Assembly (NCBI GenBank): GCA_003650365.1
Contig: QMPA01000004.1
Coordinates: forward strand, 1 to 39,603
Direction: 5' to 3'
From: Bacteroidota bacterium
GTDB lineage: Bacteria > Bacteroidota > Bacteroidia > Bacteroidales > F082
Length of the DNA stretch: 39,603 nt
This document shows, piece after piece, positions 1-7,802 of this stretch; position 1 is the stretch's first letter; each line of letters starts with the position of its first letter. The position numbers were made by a program, and so were the translations under genes. The notes under the pieces were generated by a model. The model was not told the DNA's origin. It made no database searches and saw only the letters and a program-made list of their open reading frames with translations.

Positions 1-957
1 AAAGATTTCTCTTTCATCACCCGGATTCCAACCCAGCAGTGCCAACATATTGATAAAAGCATCAGGAAAGTATCCTTCTTCGCGATAACCTGTAGAAACA
101 GTAGCAGTTTTGGGATCAGTCCATTGCAAAGGAAAAACGGGGAACCCCAGTCTGTCGCCATCGCGTTTGCTGAGTTTTCCGTTACCATCGGGTTTGAGCA
201 ATAAAGGGAGGTGGGCAAATTCCGGTTTGTCAAATCCCAGGGCTTCATACAGTAAAACATGTAAAGGCAGTGAGGGCAACCATTCTTCGCCTCGAATAAC
301 GTGGCTAATTTCCATCAAATGATCATCAACAACATTGGCCAGATGGTAGGTGGGCAGTCCGTCTGATTTGAACAGCACTTTGTCGTCTAATACTTTGGTA
401 TTGACTTCTACCCTACCCCTGATGAGGTCGTTCATCACAACTGTTTGGTCTTCGGGCATCTTAAAGCGGACAACATAAGGGGCGTTGTTTTCCAGTAATT
501 TCTCCGTCTCGGCTTTACTCAAAGAAAGTGAGTTTCTTAAACTGTTGCGCTGGATGGCATTGTAAGTAAAGGTCTTTTTTCTGCTTTCAAATTGCTTTCG
601 GATGGCATTCAGTTCTTCCGGTGTATCAAAGGCAAGGTAAGCATTTCCTGATTTCAAAAGTTGGTCAACAAACTGTTTATAAATCCCAGAACGTTCCGAC
701 TGTTTATAAGGGGCAAAAGGACCTCCTTTAACAATGCCTTCATCAAACTCAATTCCGCACCATTTAAAGGCTTCGATGATGTATTCTTCTGCACCGGGAA
801 CAAAACGGGTCTGGTCGGTATCTTCAATCCGCAGGATAAATTGTCCGTTGTTTTTTTTAGCGAAAAGATAATTGTACAAAGCTGTTCTTACCCCTCCAAT
901 GTGCAGTGGTCCGGTTGGGCTGGGAGCAAATCGTACCCTGATATTTTTTTTATTCAT
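1..957 (-). CDS. gltX: Glutamate--tRNA ligase, 3' part cut by window edge
   Basis: Charges tRNA-Glu with glutamate in the cytoplasm (class I aminoacyl-tRNA synthetase). Only the first 319 codons are inside the window; the frame is open to base 1, so the anticodon-binding end lies outside. The ATG at 957-955 opens a protein with the class I signature [11 protein letters not shown] near residues 9-19 followed by [11 protein letters not shown], the [12 protein letters not shown] region in the middle, and the KMSKS-type loop as [14 protein letters not shown], the variant usual in Bacteroidota GltX. No frame break was met on translation. The gene is read in the same direction as the two genes upstream of it but is separated from them by a strong hairpin at 984-1033, so it probably has its own promoter or depends on read-through. 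Identification is secure; the C-terminal part was not seen. Confidence 0.96.
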   Translation of the reverse strand, partial: MNKKNIRVRFAPSPTGPLHIGGVRTALYNYLFAKKNNGQFILRIEDTDQTRFVPGAEEYIIEAFKWCGIEFDEGIVKGGPFAPYKQSERSGIYKQFVDQLLKSGNAYLAFDTPEELNAIRKQFESRKKTFTYNAIQRNSLRNSLSLSKAETEKLLENNAPYVVRFKMPEDQTVVMNDLIRGRVEVNTKVLDDKVLFKSDGLPTYHLANVVDDHLMEISHVIRGEEWLPSLPLHVLLYEALGFDKPEFAHLPLLLKPDGNGKLSKRDGDRLGFPVFPLQWTDPKTATVSTGYREEGYFPDAFINMLALLGWNPGDEREIF

Positions 958-983
958 CTCTTGATTATTTGGGTGGTAAAAAT

Positions 984-1033
984 AAAACTTCTAAGCGGTT
1001 TTTTGTAGATAATAACAGCCGCTAAGAAGTTTT
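984..1033 (-). terminator. Long hairpin terminator ahead of gltX
   Basis: Arms 984-998 (AAAACTTCTAAGCGG) and 1019-1033 pair over 15 positions with one mismatch around a 20-base loop. In minus-strand RNA the hairpin is followed by a T-rich stretch (GTTTTATTTTTACC). The distal arm starts inside the last codons and stop codon of the membrane-protein gene ending at 1022. It fits a Rho-independent terminator for the M1 peptidase/membrane-protein pair; the U-rich tails on both sides could let it work in either direction. Confidence 0.75.
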
Positions 1034-1426
1034 ACCTAACTGTTTTCTTTTGATCAAAGCCCACCACAAAAATCCGAATGGAGCAAGAATCATGGTAGGG
1101 ATGGTTGAATTAAGTGGTTCGGGCGTGCCCTTTAATGAATGTAAAATGTAAGTGAGGGTAACGGCAATAATAGTGGGGATGAACACAGCGAGACAGATGG
1201 CAATAAAAGTGTTGGAGATGCGAGAAGCAAAATTCTCTGTCATCCGCATCATTACTCCGCCAGCCAGAAAGGTGTATAAAGCTTGTTTAGAAGCCGCAAT
1301 CAAACCAATACCAATTCCGTGATCCCAATTAATGAAGAACACAATCATCCCCATTGCGAGGCCACTGAGAAAACCCATTTTGAGATCGAAAAACTTATTG
1401 TAGCCCTTGGTGTTTTTGTTGGTCAA
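1022..1426 (-). CDS. Small membrane protein of unknown function
   Basis: I do not recognise a named family. The product is about 134 residues with three to four hydrophobic segments (roughly residues 17-35, 39-58, 71-95 and 108-124) and a basic tail (IKRKQLGKTS), so it is probably an inner-membrane protein. The start is uncertain: no ATG lies at the 5' end of the frame; a TTG at 1426 gives the listed length, while the first ATG (1378) would remove 16 polar residues just before the first membrane segment and is a credible alternative. It follows the M1 aminopeptidase gene by 36 bases on the same strand and its stop lies within the terminator hairpin, so the two are probably co-transcribed. No functional link to the peptidase can be read from the sequence. 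Confidence 0.7.
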   Translation of the reverse strand: MTNKNTKGYNKFFDLKMGFLSGLAMGMIVFFINWDHGIGIGLIAASKQALYTFLAGGVMMRMTENFASRISNTFIAICLAVFIPTIIAVTLTYILHSLKGTPEPLNSTIPTMILAPFGFLWWALIKRKQLGKTS

Positions 1427-1462
1427 TTTGATTTGCTTAGAAGTTGCGATTTTAGAAGTTAT

Positions 1463-3424
1463 TTACTTAACAAACCTCTTCACCCGGATATTGTCACCTT
1501 CAGTTACCTTTATGAGATAAACACCTTTTGAAAGCCCTGATACATCAAGATGGATGTGCTTGTTGCCGTTGTTTGTAAACAGCATCTCTTTCCCTGAAAG
1601 ATCGTAAATTCGAATTTCACGTGATGTGTTATCAGCTTCTGAAAAATAAACATTCAGTGTATTTTCAACAGGGTTTGGTCCAATACTGAAAAATGTAGGA
1701 GAGGTCATTTCGTCAACAACAACAGTAAGATTAATCACTTTTTCCATTGTCCAATTGTCGGGGTCAACAGTAACATCTATCACATTTTTACCTGTGAATA
1801 CCGTGAAGTGATTCATGTTTTCTGTTTGTTCAAACTGCACAATAGTATCTGTTCCGTCATCAAAATGAAGCTGGTAATCCATCAGCATTTTAAAAAATGG
1901 TGTCGAAGATGCCGAACCGCTTTGGGTTGAAACCAGGTGAAAGTTTCCTCCTGTCATATAGTAAGAAAGGTCGTATTTTGGATAACCTTCACCGTAATAC
2001 CATTGGTCGAAAAAAGTTTCGAAATCCATTCCGGTCACTTCTTCGGCAGTATTTCTAAAGTCATCTCCTGTTGCTGTACTGTCGGTAAAATCGGTTTGGA
2101 AAGTTCCCATCACATCAAAGAAAAGATCGTCATCCTGAATCTCATGGCGCAAGATGTGAACAATAGATGCACCTTTGTTGTAAGAAAGCCTTCCATCAAA
2201 AATACGCCATTCGTTACCGGGATAAATTTCATCTTCAGGAATATAAATACTACCTGTTGGCGAGGACATGGCACTGTTTTGTTTGTCAACAATAAATCCT
2301 TCAGCGCTTTCCCATCCATTGATAAATTCTTCAACAAGAAAATTTGAATAGGTGGCAAAACCTTCGTTGATCCAAATATCGCTCCAGGTGGCACAGGTAA
2401 CGTTATCGCCAAACCACATATGTCCCAATTCGTGGGCTACCAGGCCAAACCAAAAACCACCGAGAGTAGTGTTGGTCTGGTGTTCCATTCCACCACCCAG
2501 TTCCACAAGTGTTTGACCGTATTTTTCTTCCCAAAAGGGATAAAGAGTATACAAATCTGATAATATTTCAACCATTTCTGGTGTTCTGTCAATGCTATTC
2601 TGGTAGTTTTCGAGGCATCCGGGGCTGTCGTAAACATAGTTTTCAATTAAAATAGAATCGCCTTCCATTTCTTCAGGATGGGCATAAAGATTGTACTGCT
2701 GGTATTCGGAAACGGCAAATGAAATTAAGTAATAAGCAATGGGATAAGCTGATTTCCATTCGTACCTTTTTTTGTCGCCAACAGTTACAGTACTGGTTAA
2801 TATACCTTGCGAAGTGGCCATGTTTGCCGAATCGGTCGTAAGAAAAACCCAAACCGAGTCGGCTTTGTCTTCCAGGTCTTGTTTTACTGGGAACCAATCT
2901 TTGGCGGCAAAAGGTTCTGACAACGTCCATGTTACATCTTGGTTCCAGGCATTTGCATGTGCTGTTGATACTCCTGAGAAAAATCCCCCACTTGGTGGTG
3001 CACCATGGTAATAGATTTGTGCAGTAAAAGTCGTACCAGCATCAATTGCATTAACAGGAACAAGTACATTATCCCCGTCCCGGGTCCAACTCGTGTATTC
3101 TACACCCTCAACATAAATCTGGTCGATAGTTTGTTCGGCAATCAGTTCAAAAGCAAATGTGTCAAGAACAACAACTGCTTCTGCATCAATGCTTACATTA
3201 CCACTAATATAGGTCGATGTATTTGTAACTTCAATGTCTATCAAATAAAAACTAACATCGTAATCATCAAGGTATTCGCTTTGCCAGTCGTAAATATGTG
3301 CTAAAATATCTTTATCGAAGTGCTTTGCATGGGAGCATGTGCCTTCAAGATCGTGGTATTCATTTTGTTGACCAATAACATTGATCGAAATTATGAGAAT
3401 AATAAATGTTAAAATACGTTTCAT
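1463..3424 (-). CDS. Secreted M1-family zinc aminopeptidase with T9SS sorting domain
   Basis: Predicted extracellular metallo-aminopeptidase removing N-terminal residues from peptides. The 653-residue product starts with a signal peptide (MKRILTFIILIISINVIGQQ), has an N-terminal beta-rich domain typical of M1 enzymes, then the substrate-anchoring exopeptidase motif as GGGMEHQ (310-316, in place of GAMEN) and the zinc site H331-E332-L-G-H335 with E354 in the NEGFATY segment, exactly the HExxH-18-E spacing of the family. The C-terminal catalytic helical domain is short. The last ~75 residues (from GPNPVENTLNVYF to VYLIKVTEGDNIRVKRFVK) are a type A T9SS sorting domain, so the enzyme should cross the outer membrane and be anchored or released there. 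The ATG at 3424 puts the signal peptide at the very start. All catalytic residues are present. Confidence 0.93.
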   Translation of the reverse strand: MKRILTFIILIISINVIGQQNEYHDLEGTCSHAKHFDKDILAHIYDWQSEYLDDYDVSFYLIDIEVTNTSTYISGNVSIDAEAVVVLDTFAFELIAEQTIDQIYVEGVEYTSWTRDGDNVLVPVNAIDAGTTFTAQIYYHGAPPSGGFFSGVSTAHANAWNQDVTWTLSEPFAAKDWFPVKQDLEDKADSVWVFLTTDSANMATSQGILTSTVTVGDKKRYEWKSAYPIAYYLISFAVSEYQQYNLYAHPEEMEGDSILIENYVYDSPGCLENYQNSIDRTPEMVEILSDLYTLYPFWEEKYGQTLVELGGGMEHQTNTTLGGFWFGLVAHELGHMWFGDNVTCATWSDIWINEGFATYSNFLVEEFINGWESAEGFIVDKQNSAMSSPTGSIYIPEDEIYPGNEWRIFDGRLSYNKGASIVHILRHEIQDDDLFFDVMGTFQTDFTDSTATGDDFRNTAEEVTGMDFETFFDQWYYGEGYPKYDLSYYMTGGNFHLVSTQSGSASSTPFFKMLMDYQLHFDDGTDTIVQFEQTENMNHFTVFTGKNVIDVTVDPDNWTMEKVINLTVVVDEMTSPTFFSIGPNPVENTLNVYFSEADNTSREIRIYDLSGKEMLFTNNGNKHIHLDVSGLSKGVYLIKVTEGDNIRVKRFVK

Positions 3425-3449
3425 TTTTAAGTGTTTTGTAATTATTAAA

Positions 3450-3478
3450 TTGATGAGGGAGCTGAATTTTTATCTTTG
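3450..3478 (+). promoter_or_regulatory. Bacteroidota-type promoter for the DUF4175 operon
   Basis: TATCTTTG at 3471-3478 matches the Bacteroidota -7 element TAnnTTTG in full, and a TTG at 3450-3452 lies 18 bases upstream, in the range for the -33 element. Transcription would begin near 3484, giving a leader of about 55 bases before the ATG at 3539. It sits in the divergent gap between the M1 peptidase gene and the DUF4175 gene. Confidence 0.55.
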
Positions 3479-3538
3479 CCAAAAGTATAAATTTCACCTA
3501 TTCATAAAACAGACAGTCAAAATTGTGATATTTTGTCT

Positions 3539-6500
3539 ATGAGCCAGGATTTTAACATACTCATCGAAAAACTTCATGCTTTCATTAGAAGGTATTATAA
3601 GAACCAAATAATCAAGGGAGTTATAATAAGTACGGCCCTGATTATTACTTTGTTTTTGTTGGTAGATCTGATTGAATATTTAGCTTGGAATTCAACGGTT
3701 ACAAGGGCCATCATTTTTTATAGCTTTATTTCATTAACTGTTTTTGTTCTTGTTTTTTATATACTCCTGCCGGCGCTAAAAATTATACATATTGGTAAAG
3801 CTATTTCTGAGCAGGAGGCAGCAGAAATTATTGGCACTCATTTTCCTGAAGTAAAGGATAAGCTGTTGAACACTTTGCAGCTTCAGGGTTTGAAGCGGAA
3901 TTCTTTATCGCAAGGGGAATTGCAATTATTGCTGGCAAGTATTGGGCAGAAAGCACTGACATTGAGACCAATTCCTTTTAAGCGGGCCATCGATTTTAAA
4001 TCAAATCTCCCTTATTTAAAATATGCAGTGCCGCCGGTGATTATAGTTTTATTGATCTTTATAATTTCACCCGCGTTTATTATTGGCCCTTCAAAACGAA
4101 TTGTTCAGCACAATACTAATTTTGAAAAGCCGCTCCCCTACCAGTTAACAGTTACCAATAAATCCTTGGAGGTTTTGCAGCGTGATGACATTGTCGTTAC
4201 TGTAAAAGCTGAGGGAGAAGAAATCCCATCCATGGTTTTTATCAGAAGCGATAACAACAAAATGCTGATGCAGGAAACCAATCCGGGCATTTTCAAATAT
4301 ACTTTTATTGACCTGAAGGGGGATGTCTATTTCCGGCTGGAAACCGAAGATCTGAGTAGTGATAATTACCGGATAAAAGTTATTCCAAAACCGGTTATTT
4401 TTAATTTCAATGTTGATTTAGATTACCCGGCCTATTTGAATAAGAAAGACGAAACCATAGAAAGTTCAGGCAACCTGATAGTTCCGGAAGGGACAAATAT
4501 TGACTGGCGGGTATTTACCCGCGATACGCGTCACATCATTTTCAAAGTTGATGGCGAGAAACACACGCTTAGTCCTGCAAAGAACAATGTTTTTCTTTTT
4601 TCACGACGGGCGAAGAATAATTTCAATTACACATTTATTCCTGAAAATGAATTTGTAAGCGGAATAGACTCATTACAGTTTTCTGTTCAGGTTGTGAAGG
4701 ATGAATATCCACGAATTAAAACTGAAGAATTTAAGGAGAAATCAATGCTTGGTTTTATCCATTTTAATGGACAAATCAGTGACGATCATGGATTTCATTC
4801 GTTGCGCTTTTTTTATCGGAAAGATGTTGTTGACAAAGCACCCTATCTGTATAAATCTATTCGGGTTGATGTTGATATTACACAACAATACTTTAGTTAT
4901 ACAGTACAGGCAGATAGTTTTGGTTTATTGCCAGGAGATGGCATGAGCTATTATTTTGAAGTCCGTGATAATGATGCAGTAAATGGATACAAGCGTACAA
5001 AATCGGCAACCTTCTATTTAAAAATGCCTGATGTTTCTGAAATAGAGGAAAACATTGATCAATCGTCTGATGAAATCAAAGACAAATTGAAAGAGGCCAT
5101 TGATGAACTTGAAGATATAAATCGTCAATTGGAACAGGAACGTTTGTCGATGTTTGAAAAGAAGGAATTAAGCTGGTCTGATAAGCAGAAACTAGAAGAG
5201 TTATTTAAAAAAGAGCAATCTATCCGGGATCAAATCGAACAATTGGAAAAATTGAATCGTGAAATCAATCAGTTAGAGGAAAAAATAAAGCAGGAAATGG
5301 ATCCTGAAATGCTTGAAAAAATGAAAGAGTTGGAGAAAATGTTTGCTGATCTGATGGATGAGGAAATGAAGAAACAGCTTGAAGACTTGGAAAAGCAACT
5401 GGAAAAAATGAATAAAGATGAGCTTTCTGATTTTCTCGAGGAAATGAAAAAACGTAGCGAGGACATGAAGAACAGTCTGGAGCAAAACCTCGAACTTTTT
5501 AAAGAGATGGAGTTTGAAAAAATGTTTCAGGAAGCTGTCGACCAACTTGAAAAGCTTGCAAAGGAGCAGAAAGAACTTGCTGAAAAAACAGCAATTAAAG
5601 CTTTAGATAAAGAGGATGCGATAAATAAGCAGGAAAAGATTAATGAAGAATTTAAGCAGGTTTCTGACAAACTGGAAGAAGCTGATAAACTAAACAAAGA
5701 GCTTGAAGAACCATTCAATGTAAAAAGTGACACATCGGGAATGAATGACATTCAATCGGATCTTGATGAAGCCAGTTCTAAATTAGAAAAGGGCAAGCAA
5801 AAGAAAGCTTCTGAGAGTCAAAGTGATGCGGCTGGTAAGATGGAAAAAATGGCGTCCGATCTAAATGCGATGATGGCTGGTGCACAAATGGAGCGCCTTG
5901 CAGAAGATATCCAACAGGTAAAAAACATGCTCGATAATTTGCTCGATTTGAGTTTTAAACAAGAGCAACTTTTTACCGAAATTGGTGAAACTTCGCAAAA
6001 TGACCCCAAATATGTTGAACAAGCTGCTGAACTTAAAAATTTAAAGGAAGATTTTAAAATTGTTCACGATTCGCTGATTGCCTTAAGTAAACGGCAGGCA
6101 GCAATTAAGTCGTTTATTGTTAAGGAATCAGGAAAGGTTAATCAATACATGGAGGCCGCGATTGGATATATGCAGGATCGAAAAAAAGGAACAGCAATGG
6201 GCCAGCAGCAATATGCAATGACCTCGATGAATAATTTGGCACTCATGCTCGCCGAATCTCTGGATGAAATGAACCAGAGCATGCAATCTCAAAGTGAAAA
6301 AGCCGGAAAAGGAAAGTGCAACAATCCCGGGGGAAAAGGCAAGGGCAAACCATCCATGAAGGAAATGCTTAAAATGCAGCAGGAGATGAATGGTAAGATG
6401 CAGGGAAAGGCAAAAAAGAAAGGCCTAAATGGTAAGGAAGGTTTAAACAGTCAGAGTAAAGAATTGGCCCGTATGGCTGCCATGCAGGGAGAAATACGAA

Positions 6501-6886
6501 GGAGAATGCAGCAATATATTGATGAGATTGGAAAAGATGGAGGTGGTTCTGCATTGAATAAGCTGGCTGACGAAATGAAGAAAATAGAAGATGATATCAT
6601 TAACCGAAGAATTACTGAACAAACACTTGAAAGACAAAAACAACTAGAAGTAAGACTGTTAAAATCGGAGCAGGCAGAGCAGGAACGCGAAAAGAAAAAA
6701 AAGAGAGAATCTGAATCAGGAAAAAACAGAAAAAGAAGTAACCAAAATAATAATTTGCAGTATAAGAATGTAAAAGAAAATCAGCAGGAAATTTTAATTT
6801 TATCACCTATTGAAATGTCCCCCTATTATAGAGCGCTGTTAAATAAGTATTTATATAAACTGGAGAAAGAAAATGGTGAAGAATAA
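3539..6886 (+). CDS. DUF4175-type large membrane-anchored coiled-coil protein
   Basis: A very large protein (1115 residues) of a Bacteroidota family that I recognise as DUF4175; its function is not established. It has two N-terminal membrane segments (about 25-48 and 58-80), a third near 163-185 (PVIIVLLIFIISPAFII), then a beta-rich region to about residue 500 that resembles Ig-like domains, and from about 500 to 890 a Glu/Lys/Gln-rich stretch predicted to be long coiled coil. Residues ~920-1000 are Lys/Gly/Met/Gln-rich low complexity (GKGKCNNPGGKGKGK) and the C-terminal tail is highly basic. I place the start at ATG 3539; an in-frame TTG six bases earlier is less likely. It overlaps the next gene by 14 bases, so translation is probably coupled with the GHKL-like protein and ybeY. 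Suggests an envelope scaffold, by inference only. Confidence 0.85.
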   Translation: MSQDFNILIEKLHAFIRRYYKNQIIKGVIISTALIITLFLLVDLIEYLAWNSTVTRAIIFYSFISLTVFVLVFYILLPALKIIHIGKAISEQEAAEIIGTHFPEVKDKLLNTLQLQGLKRNSLSQGELQLLLASIGQKALTLRPIPFKRAIDFKSNLPYLKYAVPPVIIVLLIFIISPAFIIGPSKRIVQHNTNFEKPLPYQLTVTNKSLEVLQRDDIVVTVKAEGEEIPSMVFIRSDNNKMLMQETNPGIFKYTFIDLKGDVYFRLETEDLSSDNYRIKVIPKPVIFNFNVDLDYPAYLNKKDETIESSGNLIVPEGTNIDWRVFTRDTRHIIFKVDGEKHTLSPAKNNVFLFSRRAKNNFNYTFIPENEFVSGIDSLQFSVQVVKDEYPRIKTEEFKEKSMLGFIHFNGQISDDHGFHSLRFFYRKDVVDKAPYLYKSIRVDVDITQQYFSYTVQADSFGLLPGDGMSYYFEVRDNDAVNGYKRTKSATFYLKMPDVSEIEENIDQSSDEIKDKLKEAIDELEDINRQLEQERLSMFEKKELSWSDKQKLEELFKKEQSIRDQIEQLEKLNREINQLEEKIKQEMDPEMLEKMKELEKMFADLMDEEMKKQLEDLEKQLEKMNKDELSDFLEEMKKRSEDMKNSLEQNLELFKEMEFEKMFQEAVDQLEKLAKEQKELAEKTAIKALDKEDAINKQEKINEEFKQVSDKLEEADKLNKELEEPFNVKSDTSGMNDIQSDLDEASSKLEKGKQKKASESQSDAAGKMEKMASDLNAMMAGAQMERLAEDIQQVKNMLDNLLDLSFKQEQLFTEIGETSQNDPKYVEQAAELKNLKEDFKIVHDSLIALSKRQAAIKSFIVKESGKVNQYMEAAIGYMQDRKKGTAMGQQQYAMTSMNNLALMLAESLDEMNQSMQSQSEKAGKGKCNNPGGKGKGKPSMKEMLKMQQEMNGKMQGKAKKKGLNGKEGLNSQSKELARMAAMQGEIRRRMQQYIDEIGKDGGGSALNKLADEMKKIEDDIINRRITEQTLERQKQLEVRLLKSEQAEQEREKKKKRESESGKNRKRSNQNNNLQYKNVKENQQEILILSPIEMSPYYRALLNKYLYKLEKENGEE

Positions 6887-7364
6887 TCAATCGTTTTCGA
6901 TTAAATTAGAAGCAGATTCCATAAGGAGGATTGAACAGATCGTTGATTTGGTATGTGACCAGTTGTTCATCAACGATACTTATTATGGAAGTATTTTGAC
7001 AGCTTTAACCGAGTTATTCGAAATCATGCTTATAAGGCAAAAATCAGAAACGTTTAAAATTGAATATAATACAGATTATCAGAAATTAACATTTAGAATA
7101 TACCCTGTAGATCATAAAATAGCAAGTAATTTCGAAGATGAGTTTAGTATAGATATGCTTCTTGACGAGGAGCCACAAACAAGTATTTTTCTGATTAAAT
7201 CTCTGGTAGATAGCCTTCACGTTGAAGATAAAGAAATCATTCAGCTTAGTTTCGATATTAGCGCACTTCACAATAAAATTTACGAGCAAAGAGCTACGCA
7301 ATTAAAAGATTATTTTAAAGTGAAGGAAGACTCAAAAGTGAACGAAAATAATGATCAGCTTTAG
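6873..7364 (+). CDS. Small degenerate GHKL/RsbW-like ATPase-fold protein
   Basis: A 163-residue cytoplasmic protein. The first third (residues ~8-55: an SIKLEAD strand, then a helix VDLVCDQLFI and a helix SILTALTELFEIMLI) resembles the start of anti-sigma-factor-type GHKL ATPases such as RsbW, in which the second helix carries the E...N ATP/Mg box. Here the position normally held by Asn appears replaced (ALTELFEIML), and no clear DxGxG or glycine-rich lid can be seen, so ATP binding is doubtful. It overlaps both neighbours by 14 bases (ATG inside the end of the DUF4175 gene; its own end overlaps ybeY), which argues for tight co-expression. Proteins of this size between DUF4175 and ybeY are, to my recollection, common in Bacteroidota. 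The family call is an inference from residue pattern only. Confidence 0.7.
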   Translation: MVKNNQSFSIKLEADSIRRIEQIVDLVCDQLFINDTYYGSILTALTELFEIMLIRQKSETFKIEYNTDYQKLTFRIYPVDHKIASNFEDEFSIDMLLDEEPQTSIFLIKSLVDSLHVEDKEIIQLSFDISALHNKIYEQRATQLKDYFKVKEDSKVNENNDQL

Positions 7365-7767
7365 CGTTCTAAAAGCGGATTTTCAATTAAGCAATCCTGG
7401 CGAAAAAAAAGAGTGGCTTAAAAATACAATTCTTGCTGAGAAAAAAATCACCGGTGAAATTCATTTTATATTTTGTGACGATAAGTATTTAGCACAGGTT
7501 AATCTTAAATACCTGAGCCACGATACATTAACCGATATTATCACTTTTTCAAATTCGGAAAACCCAATAATCATTTCTGGCGATATTTTTATTAGTGTCG
7601 ATCGGGTATTTGATAATGCCCGTACATTGAATAATGAATTTGAAGCAGAACTATCTAGGGTAATTGTACACGGTGTTTTGCATTTGTTGGGTTATAACGA
7701 TCATACTCCAGATGAAAAGCTGCAAATGCGTGCAAAAGAGGATTATTATTTACATTTGCAGCCTTGA
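7351..7767 (+). CDS. ybeY: Endoribonuclease YbeY (rRNA maturation factor)
   Basis: Metal-dependent single-strand endoribonuclease involved in 16S rRNA 3'-end maturation and ribosome quality control. The 138-residue product has the UPF0054 signature HGVLHLLGYNDH near residues 109-120, where three histidines bind zinc, and the upstream TLTDIITFS block conserved in the family. Length is normal for Bacteroidota YbeY. Its ATG overlaps the preceding GHKL-like gene by 14 bases, and it ends 35 bases before mnmG with a parS palindrome in the gap. Pairing of ybeY with mnmG places two RNA-maturation functions side by side. Confidence 0.95.
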   Translation: MISFSVLKADFQLSNPGEKKEWLKNTILAEKKITGEIHFIFCDDKYLAQVNLKYLSHDTLTDIITFSNSENPIIISGDIFISVDRVFDNARTLNNEFEAELSRVIVHGVLHLLGYNDHTPDEKLQMRAKEDYYLHLQP

Positions 7768-7778
7768 TTTAATTCATT

Positions 7779-7794
7779 TGTTCCACGTGAAACA
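7779..7794. promoter_or_regulatory. parS centromere site 1 (ParB binding)
   Basis: The 16-mer TGTTCCACGTGAAACA matches the bacterial parS consensus TGTTNCACGTGAAACA at every position. ParB loads here to form the partition complex with ParA and SMC, normally near the replication origin. It occupies the 35-base gap between ybeY and mnmG, so it also lies in the mnmG leader. Confidence 0.9.
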
Positions 7795-7802
7795 ATAAGA
7801 AA

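Noticed and set aside
110-322. Open frame of 70 codons on the plus strand
   Set aside because: It lies wholly antisense to gltX, whose frame is well supported; no family resemblance.
5269-5751. Ser/Phe-rich frames on the minus strand
   Set aside because: They are antisense shadows of the Glu/Lys-rich coiled-coil region of the DUF4175 protein.
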